This document shows, one piece after another, positions 47,361-57,754 of a stretch of 64,000 nucleotides of DNA; position 1 is the first letter of the stretch, and every line of letters starts with the position of its first letter. Source of the DNA: Gammaproteobacteria bacterium (GTDB lineage: Bacteria; Pseudomonadota; Gammaproteobacteria; Steroidobacterales; GCA-2729495). The stretch is from the NCBI GenBank assembly GCA_015709695.1, contig CP054183.1, positions 1,178,001-1,242,000 on the forward strand, given 5' to 3'. A model generated the notes under the pieces. It was not told where the DNA came from, made no database searches, and saw nothing but the letters and a program-made list of their open reading frames with translations. Both the position numbers and the translations under genes were made by a program.

Positions 47361-47857
47361 TCCAGGGCGTCCAGGATCTCGTCGGCACGCGCCGGCGTGA
47401 CATTTTCGTAGAACTTGTGATCAACCATGATCATGGGCGCCCCGGTACAGGCAGCCAGGCACTCTTCCTCCTTCTTCAGGAATATCCTGCCGTCGGGCGT
47501 GCTCTCGCCAACAGCAATTCCAAGGTGCTTCTCGACGTGAGCCAGCAACTGCTCCCCACCACAGAGCATGCACGATATGTTGGTGCATACCGATACGCTG
47601 TGGCGGCCGACCGGCCTGGTCTCGAACATTGAGTAGAACGATGCCACCTCGAATACCTGGATTGCAGGCAAGCTCAGGTAAGCGGCAACAGCTTCCATCA
47701 GTTCAGTCGTGAGATAACCACCGTTTTCGTGCTGCACGGCATGCAGCGCGCCAATGACGGCCGATCGTTGGCGACCCGCGGGGAACTTGGCGACCCAGTG
47801 ATCGATTTCCTCGCGCACATGGCTTGAGAGCAGCGCTGTCTTGTCGCTGGGCTGCAT
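47357..47857 (-). CDS. nuoE: NADH-quinone oxidoreductase subunit E
   Basis: A 166-residue thioredoxin-like subunit with a 2Fe-2S cluster (N1a). Ligands are seen in [17 protein letters not shown] and [13 protein letters not shown] (C-x4-5-C...C-x3-C). The N-terminal helical part includes [20 protein letters not shown]. Start at the ATG giving [10 protein letters not shown], 7 bases after the nuoD stop; the open frame upstream runs inside nuoD. Confidence 0.96.
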   Translation of the reverse strand: MQPSDKTALLSSHVREEIDHWVAKFPAGRQRSAVIGALHAVQHENGGYLTTELMEAVAAYLSLPAIQVFEVASFYSMFETRPVGRHSVSVCTNISCMLCGGEQLLAHVEKHLGIAVGESTPDGRIFLKKEEECLAACTGAPMIMVDHKFYENVTPARADEILDALE

Positions 47858-47864
47858 GGCTTTC

Positions 47865-49118
47865 CTATCGATCGATCTCGCCGAAGACGATGTCCTGCGT
47901 GCCAATGACGGCAACGACATCAGGAAGCATGTGGCCGCGCACCATGTCGTCCAGTGCGGCGAGGTGCGGAAATCCCGGGGCGCGGACCTTGACGCGAAAC
48001 GGCTTGTTCGCGCCATCGGAAACAAGGTAGACGCCAAACTCGCCCTTTGGATGCTCAACTGCGGCGTAAGTCTCCCCGGCGGGAACCGTATACCCCTCCG
48101 TGAAGAGCTTGAAATGATGGATCAGGGATTCCATGTCTCCCTTCATGTCTTCGCGGGATGGTGGCACCAGCTTGTGATCGTCCACGGTCACCGGCCCGGG
48201 GTTGGCGCGCAACCAGCGGACACACTGCCGGATGAGGTGATTCGACTGCCGGAGCTCCTCCATACGCACCAGATACCGGTCGTAGCAATCGCCATTCACG
48301 CCCACAGGGATGTCGAAGTCGAGATCGGCATAGACCTCGTATGGCTGCTTCTTGCGCAAGTCCCATGCAATTCCGGAGCCGCGCAACATCGGGCCGGTGA
48401 AGCCGAGCTGCATGGCGCGCTCGGGTGTGACCACCCCGATGTTTACGGTGCGCTGCTTCCAGATCCGGTTGTCAGTCAGCAGCGCTTCATACTCGTCGAT
48501 ACAGGCCGGGAACCGGTCGGTAAACGCCTCGATGAAATCCAGCAACGTACCGTCGCGGGTCTCATTCATGCGCTTGACTTCCGCGCTGGAGCGCCAGCGG
48601 GAATCCCGGTAGCGCGGCATCGAGTCCGGGAGGTCGCGGTACACGCCGCCAGGCCGATAGTACGTGGCATGCATCCGCGTCCCGGAGACCGCTTCATAGC
48701 AATCCATGAGGTCCTCGCGCTCCCGGAAGCAGTAGAGGAAGACCGTCATGGCGCCGATATCGAGCCCGTGGCATCCCAGCCAGAGCAGGTGATTCAGGAT
48801 GCGCGTGATCTCGTCGAACATCACGCGGATGTACTGAGCACGGGGTGGCGGTGTCACCCCCAGCAACTTCTCGATTGCCAGAACGTAGCCGTGCTCATTG
48901 CACATCATGGACACGTAGTCGAGGCGGTCCATGTAGCCGATGCTCTGGTTGAACGGCTTGGTTTCAGCCAGCTTCTCCGTACCCCGATGCAGCAGGCCGA
49001 CATGCGGGTCCGCCTTCTGGATCACCTCGCCATCCATTTCCAGAACCAGGCGCAGCACGCCGTGGGCAGCGGGATGCTGCGGTCCGAAATTGAGCGTGAA
49101 CTGCTGGAACTCAGCCAC
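47865..49118 (-). CDS. nuoD: NADH-quinone oxidoreductase subunit D
   Basis: A 417-residue 49-kDa-type subunit lining the quinone site. Landmarks: [24 protein letters not shown] (the conserved His loop), [40 protein letters not shown] and the C-terminal DIVFGEIDR. Start set at GTG 49118 ([12 protein letters not shown]), overlapping nuoC by 8 bases; a start at 49160 would add 14 residues unlike the family. Not fused to NuoC, unlike E. coli. Confidence 0.95.
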   Translation of the reverse strand: MAEFQQFTLNFGPQHPAAHGVLRLVLEMDGEVIQKADPHVGLLHRGTEKLAETKPFNQSIGYMDRLDYVSMMCNEHGYVLAIEKLLGVTPPPRAQYIRVMFDEITRILNHLLWLGCHGLDIGAMTVFLYCFREREDLMDCYEAVSGTRMHATYYRPGGVYRDLPDSMPRYRDSRWRSSAEVKRMNETRDGTLLDFIEAFTDRFPACIDEYEALLTDNRIWKQRTVNIGVVTPERAMQLGFTGPMLRGSGIAWDLRKKQPYEVYADLDFDIPVGVNGDCYDRYLVRMEELRQSNHLIRQCVRWLRANPGPVTVDDHKLVPPSREDMKGDMESLIHHFKLFTEGYTVPAGETYAAVEHPKGEFGVYLVSDGANKPFRVKVRAPGFPHLAALDDMVRGHMLPDVVAVIGTQDIVFGEIDR

Positions 49119-49815
49119 GGGCAGGCCCGTCCTTGAGATCCGGCATGTAGCGGTTGTCATCGCGGATGGTTTTTGGAACCAAGACGCGCGGCTCGATGCT
49201 GACGGGCTGGTAGATCACCCTCTCCTTGTCAGGGTCGTAGCGCACCTCGACGTTGCCGCTGACAGGAAAGTCCTTGCGGAACGGATGGCCGATGAATCCG
49301 TAATCAGTCAGCAGGCGACGCAGGTCCGGGTGCCCCTCGAAAAGGACGCCAAAGAGGTCGAACGCCTCCCGCTCGTACCAGTCTGCAGCCTGCCAGACAC
49401 CCACCAGGGATGGCACTACCGGGGGATTGTCACTGCCAGTGAAAGTACGCAGCCGCAGGCGCCAGTTCTGGCTCACGGACAACAGGTGGTACACGACTGC
49501 AAAGCGTCTTGGGTCGAATGGCGAGCCGGGGTCCGGTACGATGACCTCGCGGACGGCGGCGCGACTGAAGCCCGTACCCGTGGCCGTCGAGGTATTCCAC
49601 TCGGCCTCGCCGTAGCCCAGATAGTCGACGCCACACAGATCCACAAGGGTCTCGAACCCGAATTCCGGTTCGTCGCGGAGCGCGCGGGCAACCTCGGGGA
49701 GCACGGCCTTGCCGATTTCATAAGTCAGCTCACCGGTTCGCGAAGGCACATGGCGCAGTTCAGCGCCGAATCGCCCTGCGATTCGCTCTGCCAGTACTGC
49801 GGATCTTGAAGTCAT
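49111..49815 (-). CDS. nuoC: NADH-quinone oxidoreductase subunit C
   Basis: A 234-residue 30-kDa-type subunit. Signature [42 protein letters not shown] is fully recognisable (seen as [12 protein letters not shown] and GHPFRKDFP). The N-terminal region with [12 protein letters not shown] is also typical. Start at the ATG giving [12 protein letters not shown], 7 bases after the nuoB stop. Confidence 0.95.
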   Translation of the reverse strand: MTSRSAVLAERIAGRFGAELRHVPSRTGELTYEIGKAVLPEVARALRDEPEFGFETLVDLCGVDYLGYGEAEWNTSTATGTGFSRAAVREVIVPDPGSPFDPRRFAVVYHLLSVSQNWRLRLRTFTGSDNPPVVPSLVGVWQAADWYEREAFDLFGVLFEGHPDLRRLLTDYGFIGHPFRKDFPVSGNVEVRYDPDKERVIYQPVSIEPRVLVPKTIRDDNRYMPDLKDGPARG

Positions 49816-49822
49816 CGGCGGC

Positions 49823-50314
49823 CTAACGCGCAAAGGTGCTGGTGCGGCGGATCTTGTTCTGCAACTGCAGGATCCCGTAGAGCAGGGCCTCGGCGGTCGG
49901 CGGGCAGCCCGGCACGTACACGTCCACCGGCACGATGCGATCGCAACCGCGGACAACGGAGTAGGAATAGTGATAATAGCCGCCGCCGTTGGCACATGAG
50001 CCCATGGAGATCACCCACTTCGGCTCAGGCATCTGGTCGTAGACCTTGCGCAAGGCAGGGGCCATCTTGTTGGTCAGCGTCCCGGCGACGATCATCACGT
50101 CGGACTGCCTCGGACTGGGACGGAAAATGACCCCGAAGCGGTCAAGGTCATAGCGTGCCGCGCCCGCATGCATCATTTCCACGGCACAGCAGGCCAAGCC
50201 GAACGTCATGGGCCAGAGTGACCCGGTACGCGCCCAGTTGACCAGATCATCGATCTTGGTCACGACAAAGCCGCGTTGCTGCAGCATCTCAGGCGGGCTC
50301 TGCGTCAATCCCAC
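49823..50314 (-). CDS. nuoB: NADH-quinone oxidoreductase subunit B
   Basis: A 163-residue subunit holding cluster N2, the last carrier before quinone. Ligands are seen in [14 protein letters not shown] (tandem Cys), [13 protein letters not shown] and [11 protein letters not shown]. Start at GTG 50314 with GGGGG seven bases upstream, overlapping the nuoA stop by 10 bases. The longer frame from 50335 is less likely. Confidence 0.96.
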   Translation of the reverse strand: MGLTQSPPEMLQQRGFVVTKIDDLVNWARTGSLWPMTFGLACCAVEMMHAGAARYDLDRFGVIFRPSPRQSDVMIVAGTLTNKMAPALRKVYDQMPEPKWVISMGSCANGGGYYHYSYSVVRGCDRIVPVDVYVPGCPPTAEALLYGILQLQNKIRRTSTFAR

Positions 50315-50661
50315 TCGAGTGCCCCCTTCTTCCATTCATAGACGAACCCGACCACCAGTACGGCCAGGAAGATCCCCATGGATACCAGACCCGCAAGGCC
50401 AAGGGTGTCGAGTGCAACGGCCCAAGGAAACAGGAAGGCAATTTCCAGGTCGAACACAATGAACAGGATCGCCACGAGGTAATAGCGGACGTCGAACTTC
50501 ATCCGCGTATCCTCAAATGCCTCGAAGCCACACTCGTATGCGGAAAGCTTTTCGGCGCTCTTCTGCCCCCGCCCCAGCAAAAGCCCTGCCCCGAGGAGCA
50601 CCAGGCCAATGGCCGTGGCGATACCCAGGAAAATGAGCACCGGCAGGTAGTTCTGCAGCAA
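50305..50661 (-). CDS. nuoA: NADH-quinone oxidoreductase subunit A
   Basis: A 118-residue membrane subunit with three helices. Landmarks: [20 protein letters not shown], the loop [44 protein letters not shown] (quoted in parts: [20 protein letters not shown]). It begins with TTG, preceded by GAGG eight bases upstream; no in-frame ATG fits. First gene of the operon; tRNA-Leu ends 75 bases upstream, so transcription may come in part from secG. Confidence 0.94.
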   Translation of the reverse strand: MLQNYLPVLIFLGIATAIGLVLLGAGLLLGRGQKSAEKLSAYECGFEAFEDTRMKFDVRYYLVAILFIVFDLEIAFLFPWAVALDTLGLAGLVSMGIFLAVLVVGFVYEWKKGALEWD

Positions 50662-50736
50662 GCTGGTAACCTCGAGGCCTCATGGCCTGCGCACAACGCC
50701 TGCGCACCCAGGCCGGCCTAACGTATCAGTATTCCA

Positions 50737-50821
50737 TGGTGCCGATGGTGAGACTCGAACTCACACGGCTTGCGCCACCGCCCCCTCAAGACGGCGTGTC
50801 TACCAATTCCACCACATCGGC
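50737..50821 (-). tRNA. leuU: tRNA-Leu (anticodon GAG)
   Basis: An 85-nt class II tRNA with encoded CCA. Acceptor stem GCCGATG/CATCGGC, D-arm with GGAATTGGTAGAC, anticodon loop TTGAGGG with GAG at 50787-50785, a long variable arm GGTGGCGCAAGCC, and T-arm GTGAGTTCGAGTCTCAC. It begins 11 bases after the secG stop, so it is processed from the tpiA-secG transcript, as leuU follows secG in E. coli. Confidence 0.95.
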
Positions 50822-50832
50822 ATTGCGTCAGT

Positions 50833-51213
50833 TCACGGCACGGTGCTGCCGGCGGGAGCCGGTGCATCGCCATCGGGCACCCGGGAAGTGTCCACCGGTT
50901 TCCCTTCACTTCCAGGCGCCGGCGTAATCCCCGCGGCTCCAGAGGCACCCTCGATCACGCTCTTGGCTACCGGCCGCTCGGCACCGAGGTACGCGAGCCC
51001 AAGGCTCGTCGCAAAGAAGATGGTTGCGAGGACAGCCGTTGAACGGGACAGGAAGTTTGCTGAACCCTTGGCGCCGAAAACGGTTGCTGACGCACCCGCG
51101 CCGAAGGCTGCGCCCGCCTCGGCACCCTTGCCGCGCTGGACAAGGACCAAGCCGACGATCATGACGCCTACGATCACGTGCAACACCAGCAGAAGCGTTT
51201 GAATGGTCGTCAT
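50833..51213 (-). CDS. secG: Protein-export membrane protein SecG
   Basis: A 126-residue SecG, a small translocon subunit with two membrane helices (LLLVLHVIVGVMIVGLVLVQ and AVLATIFFATSLGLAYLG) and the conserved loop GKGAEAGAAFGAGASATVFGA with NFLSR. The C-terminal 40 residues are a Pro/Gly/Ala-rich tail. The start overlaps the tpiA stop by 4 bases (ATGA). Confidence 0.94.
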   Translation of the reverse strand: MTTIQTLLLVLHVIVGVMIVGLVLVQRGKGAEAGAAFGAGASATVFGAKGSANFLSRSTAVLATIFFATSLGLAYLGAERPVAKSVIEGASGAAGITPAPGSEGKPVDTSRVPDGDAPAPAGSTVP

Positions 51214-51974
51214 GTCGTTGTTCCCGCAGCAGCGCTGCAGATCTTGAGAAAGTCGGCCGCATCCAGGGATGCGCCCCCGACCAGGCCACCGTCGATATCC
51301 GGCATGGCGAACAGCTCCCGGGCATTTGATCCCTTTACGCTGCCGCCGTACAGAATACGAAGCTCACCGCCTATTCTAGCAGACCGGGCCAGCACGGCAT
51401 GCCGGATCACGGAATGAACTTCCTGCGCCTGCTGCGGTGATGCCGTATGGCCGGTGCCGATGGCCCATACCGGCTCGTAGGCAATGATGCCGAGCGCCAG
51501 CTCCTCATCCGAAACGACATCCAGCACCGCATCCACCTGGCGCCGGACCACCACCTCTGTCGTCCCGGCCTGGCGCTGTTGCAGCGTCTCGCCGACGCAC
51601 AGGACAGGCGACATGCCGGCGGCAACGACGGCCCTGAACTTGCGGGCGACAAGCTCGTCCGCTTCGCCAAACAGGGTACGGCGCTCGGAATGCCCCACCA
51701 GGACATGACTGCAGCCGACCTCACGCAGCATGACCGCGGATACCTCTCCGGTGAACGCGCCCTGGGTCTCGGCCGCCGCATCCTGGGCCCCCAGCATCAC
51801 CGGGCTGCCCTGGAGCACAGCCGATACTTCCGCCAGGTACACGAACGGCGGGCAGACCATGACGTCGATATCCCAGCCGGAATGCAGCCCGGCGCGGATT
51901 GCACCGAGCAGGCTGGCGTTGGAAGCCCGGCTTCCGTGGAGCTTCCAGTTTCCCGCGACGAGAGGCCGCCTCAT
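51210..51974 (-). CDS. tpiA: Triosephosphate isomerase
   Basis: A 254-residue TIM barrel that interconverts DHAP and glyceraldehyde-3-phosphate. Active-site residues: Lys in VAGNWKLHG, His in VGHSERRTLFGE, Glu in IAYEPVWAIGTG, and the phosphate-binding ILYGGSVKGSNA and GGLVGGASL. Start at the ATG giving MRRPLVAGNWK with GGGA upstream; the frame ten codons longer is unsupported. Confidence 0.97.
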   Translation of the reverse strand: MRRPLVAGNWKLHGSRASNASLLGAIRAGLHSGWDIDVMVCPPFVYLAEVSAVLQGSPVMLGAQDAAAETQGAFTGEVSAVMLREVGCSHVLVGHSERRTLFGEADELVARKFRAVVAAGMSPVLCVGETLQQRQAGTTEVVVRRQVDAVLDVVSDEELALGIIAYEPVWAIGTGHTASPQQAQEVHSVIRHAVLARSARIGGELRILYGGSVKGSNARELFAMPDIDGGLVGGASLDAADFLKICSAAAGTTT

Positions 51975-52089
51975 GAGGATCCCATCAGAGAACACGCAGG
52001 GCACCGCGCGAACCGGGGCACCTTCGACGGGCGCGAAGGTTAGCCGCCCCCCACCCCGAAATCAATGGCGGCAAACCACCAGCCGGGTC

Positions 52090-53424
52090 TCAGGCGGCTT
52101 CACTCGCCACGACTCTGGCGATCTGCTCCGCCAGCTGACGAATCTCCCCTTCGTCCTCGCCTTCCACCATGACGCGCACCACCGGCTCGGTCCCGGACGG
52201 TCGCAGTACTACCCGGCCACGTTGCCCCAGGTGATACTTCACCTGATCGACGGCCGAGCGCACCGGTGCGCTGCTGCCCAGGTCGAGCCGCCGCGCCGTC
52301 CGGACATTGATGAGAACCTGGGGAAACCTGCGCATGCCACCCGCCAGCTCCGCCAGGCTGCACCCCGATTCCCTCATGATCGCAAGTACCTGCAGCGCGG
52401 TAACCAGGCCGTCGCCGGTCGTCGTCTTGTCCAGGCACAGGATGTGCCCGGATGTTTCGCCACCCAGCTTGCCACCCGTTTCACGGAGCAGCTCGAGGAC
52501 GTATCTGTCGCCCACCCTGGCCCGCCGGAATCCCGCCCCGATCTCGCCCAGGGCGAGCTCCAGGCCGAGGTTGCTCATCAACGTGCCGACCACCGGCCCT
52601 TCCAGCAACCCGCGTCGGCGCCGATCCGCCGCAAGGACATACAGGATCTGGTCGCCATCGACAAGATTGCCGAGGTGATCGACCATGACCACGCGGTCCC
52701 CATCCCCGTCGAAGGCGATGCCGATGTCGGCCCCGACACCCTTGACCATCAGGGTAAGCAGCCCAGGCTGCGTGGATCCACAGCCTTCATTGATGTTACG
52801 GCCGTTGGGCGAGCAGCCGATTGGCACGATATCGGCACCCAGCTCCGTAAGCGCGCGCGGTGCAACCTTGTATCCGGCCCCATGGGCGCAATCCACCACG
52901 ACCTTCAGGCCGTCGAGCCGCAATGGACCCGGCACGGTGCCGACACAGAACCTCTGGTACTGCTCGATGGCGGTTTCCAGCCGCTTTGCACGACCGAGCG
53001 CACCCGAATCCCGGGTGATGGCTGGCTCCACCAGGTGCGCCTCGATGGCCTCCTCGATGCTGTCGGACAGCTTGCCTCCATGGCGGTCGAAGAACTTGAT
53101 GCCGTTGTCGGAATAGGGATTGTGGGAGGCGCTGATGACCACCCCCAGATCGGCTTCGCTCGACTGGGTCATGTATGCGATACCCGGCGTCGGCAGCGGA
53201 CCGAGCAGGATCACATCCATGCCAGCGGCGACAAATCCGGCTTCCAGCGCAGATTCGAACATGTATCCGGAGACGCGCGTATCCTTGCCGATCATCACGC
53301 GCCCACCGCCCGGTGCCAGCACGCGTGCTGCGGCACTGGCGAGCCGGAGCGCAAATTCAGCCGTCATCGGGTGTTGCCCGACCTGCCCGCGAATGCCATC
53401 TGTCCCGAAGAATTGCCTACCCAT
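52090..53424 (-). CDS. glmM: Phosphoglucosamine mutase
   Basis: A 444-residue enzyme (E. coli 445) that converts glucosamine-6-phosphate to glucosamine-1-phosphate for peptidoglycan and LPS. The phosphoserine loop is VISASHNPYSDNGIKFF, the metal loop AFDGDGDRVVMVD, the sugar-binding loop GETSGHILCLD and the phosphate-binding end RPSGTEPVVRVMVEG. Its start overlaps the folP stop by 8 bases. Confidence 0.97.
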   Translation of the reverse strand: MGRQFFGTDGIRGQVGQHPMTAEFALRLASAAARVLAPGGGRVMIGKDTRVSGYMFESALEAGFVAAGMDVILLGPLPTPGIAYMTQSSEADLGVVISASHNPYSDNGIKFFDRHGGKLSDSIEEAIEAHLVEPAITRDSGALGRAKRLETAIEQYQRFCVGTVPGPLRLDGLKVVVDCAHGAGYKVAPRALTELGADIVPIGCSPNGRNINEGCGSTQPGLLTLMVKGVGADIGIAFDGDGDRVVMVDHLGNLVDGDQILYVLAADRRRRGLLEGPVVGTLMSNLGLELALGEIGAGFRRARVGDRYVLELLRETGGKLGGETSGHILCLDKTTTGDGLVTALQVLAIMRESGCSLAELAGGMRRFPQVLINVRTARRLDLGSSAPVRSAVDQVKYHLGQRGRVVLRPSGTEPVVRVMVEGEDEGEIRQLAEQIARVVASEAA

Positions 53425-54250
53425 CTACTGTCGCTCCGATCACGGCCCCAATGACACGCAAAGCATCCACGGTTGGCCCGACATCATGAACCCGGATAAC
53501 GGATACCCCCTGAAGGGCAGCATAAGCCGCCAACGCCACGCTGCCGTGCAGGCGGTCGCCAACCGGCTTCCCGGTGAGGGCCCCGATCAAGGCCTTGCGT
53601 GACAGCCCGACCAGCACCGGCAGCCCCAAGCCGGTGAATTCCCGCAAGGAACGCAGCAGCTGCAGATTATGCGACAGGTCCTTGCCGAAGCCGAACCCCG
53701 GATCAATCAGCAGGGAGGCACGTGGCATGCCGGCAGCTTCGCATGCAGCAATCCGGGTGGCGAGGAAACCCCTCACCTCGGCTACTACGTCCAGGTATGC
53801 GGGTGCCACCTGCATGGAAGCCGGCTCGCCCTGCATGTGCATCAGGCACACGGGCACCCCAAGGCCTGCTGCCGTCGCCAGGGCGTCCGGCCGCCGCAAG
53901 GCATGGACATCGTTGATCATGCCGGCTCCGGCGTCCACGGCCGCCCGCATGACGTTCGGCTTGCTGGTATCGACCGACAACAGACAGGGAATCCGCCTGG
54001 CCAGCGCCTCGATCACCGGCACCACCCTGCGCATCTCCTCCACCTCGGTCACCGGTGGTGCACCGGGTCGCGTGGACTCTCCCCCAATGTCGATGATGGC
54101 GGCTCCGGCTGCCGCCATTGCCTCGGCATGGGCCAGAGCGGCGTCCAGACGTGAAAAGCGGCCGGCATCCGAGAATGAATCCGGCGTGACATTCAGGATG
54201 CCCATGACCAGCGGTGGCCCGCCAGCCTGCAGGCAAATCCTGCCACTCAC
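53417..54250 (-). CDS. folP: Dihydropteroate synthase
   Basis: A 277-residue TIM-barrel enzyme that joins p-aminobenzoate to the pterin pyrophosphate in folate synthesis; the sulfonamide target. Signature MGILNVTPDSFSDAGR, then IDIGGESTRPGAPPV, LSVDTSKPNVM, and LLIDPGFGFGKDLSHN. It starts with GTG preceded by AGGGAAG. ftsH ends 81 bases upstream; the gap has a long-loop GC inverted repeat (54282-54288 with 54315-54321). Confidence 0.96.
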   Translation of the reverse strand: MSGRICLQAGGPPLVMGILNVTPDSFSDAGRFSRLDAALAHAEAMAAAGAAIIDIGGESTRPGAPPVTEVEEMRRVVPVIEALARRIPCLLSVDTSKPNVMRAAVDAGAGMINDVHALRRPDALATAAGLGVPVCLMHMQGEPASMQVAPAYLDVVAEVRGFLATRIAACEAAGMPRASLLIDPGFGFGKDLSHNLQLLRSLREFTGLGLPVLVGLSRKALIGALTGKPVGDRLHGSVALAAYAALQGVSVIRVHDVGPTVDALRVIGAVIGATVDG

Positions 54251-54331
54251 CTTCCCTGCCCCTGCTTGGTCAGGTGCGCCAGGCCCGGGTCCCTTGGCCG
54301 TGGCATGCAGGCTACCGGGCCTTGCCGTCGG

Positions 54332-56251
54332 TCAGTGCTGCTTGGCAGGCTCCCCAATCCCCGGCTCACCCTTGGCCGCACCCGTCGTGGGTGCTGGAGA
54401 AGGCGGCACAGGACCGGTGCTGTCCCAGCCATCCGGGGGCCGCGGTTCGCGGCCCGCCATGATGTCCTTCAGCTGTTGCTCATCGATGGTCTCGAACTTG
54501 ATCAGCGCACCTGCCATGCTGTGCAGCTTGTCCATGTTCTCGCGCAGGATTGACTCTGCACGCCGGTAATTGTCATCGATGATCTTCCGGACCTCTTCGT
54601 CGATGGCGTGGATGGTCACGTCGGACACCTGCTTGTGCTGGGTGAACGACCGGCCGAGGAACACTTCTCCGTCCTCTTCGGTGTAGGTCAGCGGCCCCAG
54701 CCGCTCGGACAGCCCCCACTTCGTGACCATGTTGCGGGCGATGTCGGTTGCGCGCTCGATGTCATTCGCGGCACCAGTCGTCACCGCTTCGCGACCGAAG
54801 ACGATCTCCTCGGCAATCCGGCCGCCAAACAAGCTGGAGATCTGGCTGTTCAGCCGGCGCTTGCTCAGGCTGTAGCGGTCCTCCTCCGGCAGGAACATGG
54901 TGACACCCAGGGCACGACCACGCGGGATGATCGATACCTTGTAGACAGGGTCATGGTCCGGCACGGACAGGCCGACTATGGCGTGGCCTGCCTCGTGATA
55001 GGCCGTCAGTTTCTTCTCTTCTTCACTCATGACCATGGAGCGCCGCTCGGCGCCCATCATGATCTTGTCCTTCGCCTTTTCGAACTCATCCATCGTGACC
55101 GTTCGGCGGTTCGAGCGGGCAGCGAATAGCGCCGCCTCGTTCACCAGGTTGGCGAGATCTGCCCCGGAGAAGCCCGGCGTGCCCCGCGCAATGACGGAGG
55201 GCCGTACATCATCGGCAAGCGGCACCTTGCGCATATGCACCCGGAGGATCTGCTCGCGGCCACGCACGTCCGGCAGCGGCACGACGACCTGGCGATCGAA
55301 CCGTCCCGGGCGCAGCAAAGCCGGGTCCAGCACGTCAGGCCGGTTGGTCGCGGCAATGACGATGACGCCCTCATTGCCCTCGAAGCCGTCCATTTCCACC
55401 AGCAGCTGGTTCAGCGTCTGCTCGCGCTCGTCGTGGCCACCACCGAGGCCGGCGCCGCGATGGCGCCCGACGGCGTCGATCTCGTCGATGAAAATGATGC
55501 AGGGGGCGTGCTTCTTCGCCTGTTCGAACATGTCGCGCACCCGGGACGCACCGACACCGACGAACATTTCGACGAAATCCGAGCCGGAAATGGTGAAAAA
55601 TGGCACCTTCGCTTCCCCGGCGATCGCCTTGGCGAGCAGGGTCTTGCCGGTACCGGGGGAGCCGACCATGAGGACGCCACGGGGAATCTTGCCGCCCAGG
55701 CGCTGGAACTTGGCCGGATCCCGCAGGAAATCGACGATTTCGCCAACTTCTTCCTTCGCTTCCTCGACGCCCGCCACGTCATTGAAGGTCACGTTGACCT
55801 GGTCCTCGCCAAGCAACCGGGCACGGCTCTTGCCGAAGGACATGGCCCCACGGCCACCGCCACCTCCCTGCATCTGCCGCATGAAATAGACCCAGACGCC
55901 AATCAGCAGCAGCACCGGAAAGGAATTGATGAACAGGCTGACCAGGATGTTCTGCCCCTTCGGGGCCGTGGCGCTGATCTGCACGTGGCTCTTTTTCAAT
56001 TCGCCGATCAGTGCCGTATTGTCGGTTTCCGGGCTGTAGGTGACGAAACCTTCGCCGGTGACGCGCTCTCCGCGGATGGTGTCACCTTCAAAGACCACCC
56101 GCTCGACCTGGCTGGCATGGACCCAGTCCAGGAAGGTCGAGTAATCGACCGCCGCAGGCTGGCGCCCGCCGGTACCGAAGCTCTGGAACACCGTCAGCAG
56201 CACGATGGCAATGACGATCCAGAGAATGATGTTTTTGGCCAGGTCGTTCAC
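54332..56251 (-). CDS. ftsH: ATP-dependent zinc metalloprotease FtsH
   Basis: A 639-residue membrane-bound AAA+ protease (E. coli 644) that degrades regulators and misassembled membrane proteins. Two membrane segments (about 6-22 and 98-116) flank a periplasmic domain; AAA module with [32 protein letters not shown] and the second region of homology [18 protein letters not shown]; zinc site [10 protein letters not shown] with a later Asp. Between rlmE and ftsH a CCATATAA resembles a heat-shock sigma32 -10, but the -35 is not clear. Confidence 0.97.
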   Translation of the reverse strand: MNDLAKNIILWIVIAIVLLTVFQSFGTGGRQPAAVDYSTFLDWVHASQVERVVFEGDTIRGERVTGEGFVTYSPETDNTALIGELKKSHVQISATAPKGQNILVSLFINSFPVLLLIGVWVYFMRQMQGGGGGRGAMSFGKSRARLLGEDQVNVTFNDVAGVEEAKEEVGEIVDFLRDPAKFQRLGGKIPRGVLMVGSPGTGKTLLAKAIAGEAKVPFFTISGSDFVEMFVGVGASRVRDMFEQAKKHAPCIIFIDEIDAVGRHRGAGLGGGHDEREQTLNQLLVEMDGFEGNEGVIVIAATNRPDVLDPALLRPGRFDRQVVVPLPDVRGREQILRVHMRKVPLADDVRPSVIARGTPGFSGADLANLVNEAALFAARSNRRTVTMDEFEKAKDKIMMGAERRSMVMSEEEKKLTAYHEAGHAIVGLSVPDHDPVYKVSIIPRGRALGVTMFLPEEDRYSLSKRRLNSQISSLFGGRIAEEIVFGREAVTTGAANDIERATDIARNMVTKWGLSERLGPLTYTEEDGEVFLGRSFTQHKQVSDVTIHAIDEEVRKIIDDNYRRAESILRENMDKLHSMAGALIKFETIDEQQLKDIMAGREPRPPDGWDSTGPVPPSPAPTTGAAKGEPGIGEPAKQH

Positions 56252-56307
56252 TGGAAAACCTTCAGTCGCATGAGCGACTTATATGGATCCAACAAGTTTA
56301 GACGCTA

Positions 56308-56928
56308 CTATAAACGATAGTTTCCCGCCACCAAGTACATCTCACGGCTTTCCGCCCTGGACGATGCCGGCTTGCGGATGCGGACCGAGCCAAAATCCCG
56401 CCTGGCAGCCGCCACCAGGGCCTCGAATCCCTCACCCTGGAATACCTTGGCCAGCACCGCTCCGCCCGGTTCGAGGAAATGGTCGGCACTCTCGAAGACC
56501 GCCTCCACCAAAGCCAACGCCCTGGGCTGGTCCACACTCCTGTTTCCAGTGATATTGGGGGCCATGTCGGAAATCACCAGGTCCGCCCTGAGGCCACCCA
56601 GGGCGGTCAGCACCTGCTCCTGTGTGCCCGGCTCGACGAAGTCCCCCTGGATCACCACGACGCCTTCCAGCGGCTCCATAGGCAGCAGGTCGACGGCTAT
56701 GACCCGGCCGGAGAGGCCCACTCGCCCGGCGGCCACCTGCGACCATCCTCCAGGTGCCGCTCCCAGGTCCAGGACCCGCTTGCCACGACGCAGCAGCCGC
56801 TCGCGGTCATCGATTTCCATCAGCTTGAATGCGGCCCGCGATCGCCAGCCCTCGGTCCGGGCACGCCTGACATACGGATCGCTCGCCTGCCGCTGCTTCC
56901 ACCTGCCGCTGGATGACTTCCTGGCCAT
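56308..56928 (-). CDS. rlmE: 23S rRNA (uridine-2'-O)-methyltransferase RlmE (FtsJ)
   Basis: A 206-residue heat-shock methyltransferase acting on U2552 of 23S rRNA. K-D-K-E residues appear in RSRAAFKLMEID, SDMAPNITG, LAKVFQGEGF and SREMYLVAG; the SAM loop is LDLGAAPGGWSQVA. Start at the ATG giving MARKSSSGRW; the 17 residues upstream are not family-like. Divergent from yhbY (44 bases) and 56 bases ahead of ftsH, the same order as in E. coli. Confidence 0.96.
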   Translation of the reverse strand: MARKSSSGRWKQRQASDPYVRRARTEGWRSRAAFKLMEIDDRERLLRRGKRVLDLGAAPGGWSQVAAGRVGLSGRVIAVDLLPMEPLEGVVVIQGDFVEPGTQEQVLTALGGLRADLVISDMAPNITGNRSVDQPRALALVEAVFESADHFLEPGGAVLAKVFQGEGFEALVAAARRDFGSVRIRKPASSRAESREMYLVAGNYRL

Positions 56929-56958
56929 GTATGCGCAAACCGCCCCGTTCGTCGCAGC

Positions 56959-56964
56959 TATAAT
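56959..56964 (+). promoter_or_regulatory. Consensus -10 box directly before yhbY
   Basis: Perfect TATAAT ending 8 bases before the ATG at 56973. The expected start site (56971-56972) falls almost on the start codon and there is no Shine-Dalgarno. The -35 region is poor. Confidence 0.45.
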
Positions 56965-56972
56965 GCGCCGCG

Positions 56973-57281
56973 ATGACACTCACCGAAACCGAAAAGCGAC
57001 GCCTGCGAGGCCTCGCACACCACCTGAGTCCATATGTCCACGTGGGCAACGCCGGCATCACGCCAGGCGTGCTGGCGGAACTCGACGGCGCGCTTGCGCA
57101 CCATGAGCTCCTCAAGATCAAGGTTCGGGCTGATGACCGGGCGCAACGCAACGCAGTGATTGCCGAGCTGGCCTTGCGGTGCGATGCCGCCGTCGTTACC
57201 CGCATCGGCAACGTTGCGGTACTCTACCGTCCCGCCACCGACGCGCCCGGGCGGGTGATGCCGGGGACATCTGCGGCCTAG
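56973..57281 (+). CDS. yhbY: CRM-domain RNA-binding protein YhbY
   Basis: A 102-residue protein of the YhbY/CRS1 CRM family, which binds pre-50S particles. The family core is clear: [42 protein letters not shown] and [10 protein letters not shown]. Length and N-terminus agree with E. coli YhbY (97 residues), so ATG 56973 is firm. It is the only plus-strand gene in this part of the window, divergent from rlmE and overlapping the greA stop by 4 bases. Confidence 0.93.
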   Translation: MTLTETEKRRLRGLAHHLSPYVHVGNAGITPGVLAELDGALAHHELLKIKVRADDRAQRNAVIAELALRCDAAVVTRIGNVAVLYRPATDAPGRVMPGTSAA

Positions 57282-57754
57282 ATATACTCGACCTTGAGTA
57301 TCTCGTAGCTGCGCTCCCCGCCCGGGGCGGCAACCACGGCCACATCACCCTCATTGTGGCCAATCAGCGCCCTGGCGATGGGCGAGGTAATGGAAATGGA
57401 CCCCGCGGCGATGTCAGCTTCGTCCTCACCGACGATTCGGTAAGAAACCTCCCGACCGTCCGATTCATCGACCAGCCTGACGGTGGCACCGAATACCACT
57501 CGACCCGTGTTCGTCAACCTCGAAACCTCGATGATCTCGCAGTTGGCGAGGCGCGACTCGATTTCCTGGATCCGCCCTTCGATGAAGCCCTGCTGCTCCT
57601 TGGCCGCCTGATACTCGGCATTCTCCTTGAGATCACCGTGACCGCGGGCTTCGGCAATGGCCTGGATGACGCGGGGTCGCTCGACAGTCTTCAGACGCCG
57701 CAACTCCTCGCGCAGCAGCTCGGCACCCCGGGCGGTGATGGGCATCTTCCTCAC
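57278..57754 (-). CDS. greA: Transcription elongation factor GreA
   Basis: A 158-residue GreA, the same length as in E. coli, which rescues backtracked RNA polymerase. N-terminal coiled coil with [15 protein letters not shown], the acidic tip region [20 protein letters not shown] (quoted in part: GDLKENAEY), and a C-terminal FKBP-like domain with [11 protein letters not shown] and [15 protein letters not shown] start overlaps the carB stop (GTGA) with AAGGAG eight bases upstream; ATG at 57745 is the alternative. Confidence 0.96.
   Translation of the reverse strand: MRKMPITARGAELLREELRRLKTVERPRVIQAIAEARGHGDLKENAEYQAAKEQQGFIEGRIQEIESRLANCEIIEVSRLTNTGRVVFGATVRLVDESDGREVSYRIVGEDEADIAAGSISITSPIARALIGHNEGDVAVVAAPGGERSYEILKVEYI

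Noticed and set aside
47841-49136. 431-codon plus-strand frame antisense to nuoD
   Set aside because: It mirrors nuoD almost exactly and has the low-complexity His/Arg/Val composition of a shadow frame.
51730-53454. 574-codon open frame on the plus strand, antisense to glmM and tpiA
   Set aside because: glmM and tpiA on the other strand have full motif sets; long antisense frames are common at this GC content, and the translation matches no recognisable fold.
54282-54321. Terminator between ftsH and folP
   Set aside because: The GGCCCGG/CCGGGCC arms are separated by 26 bases and no U-run follows on either strand.
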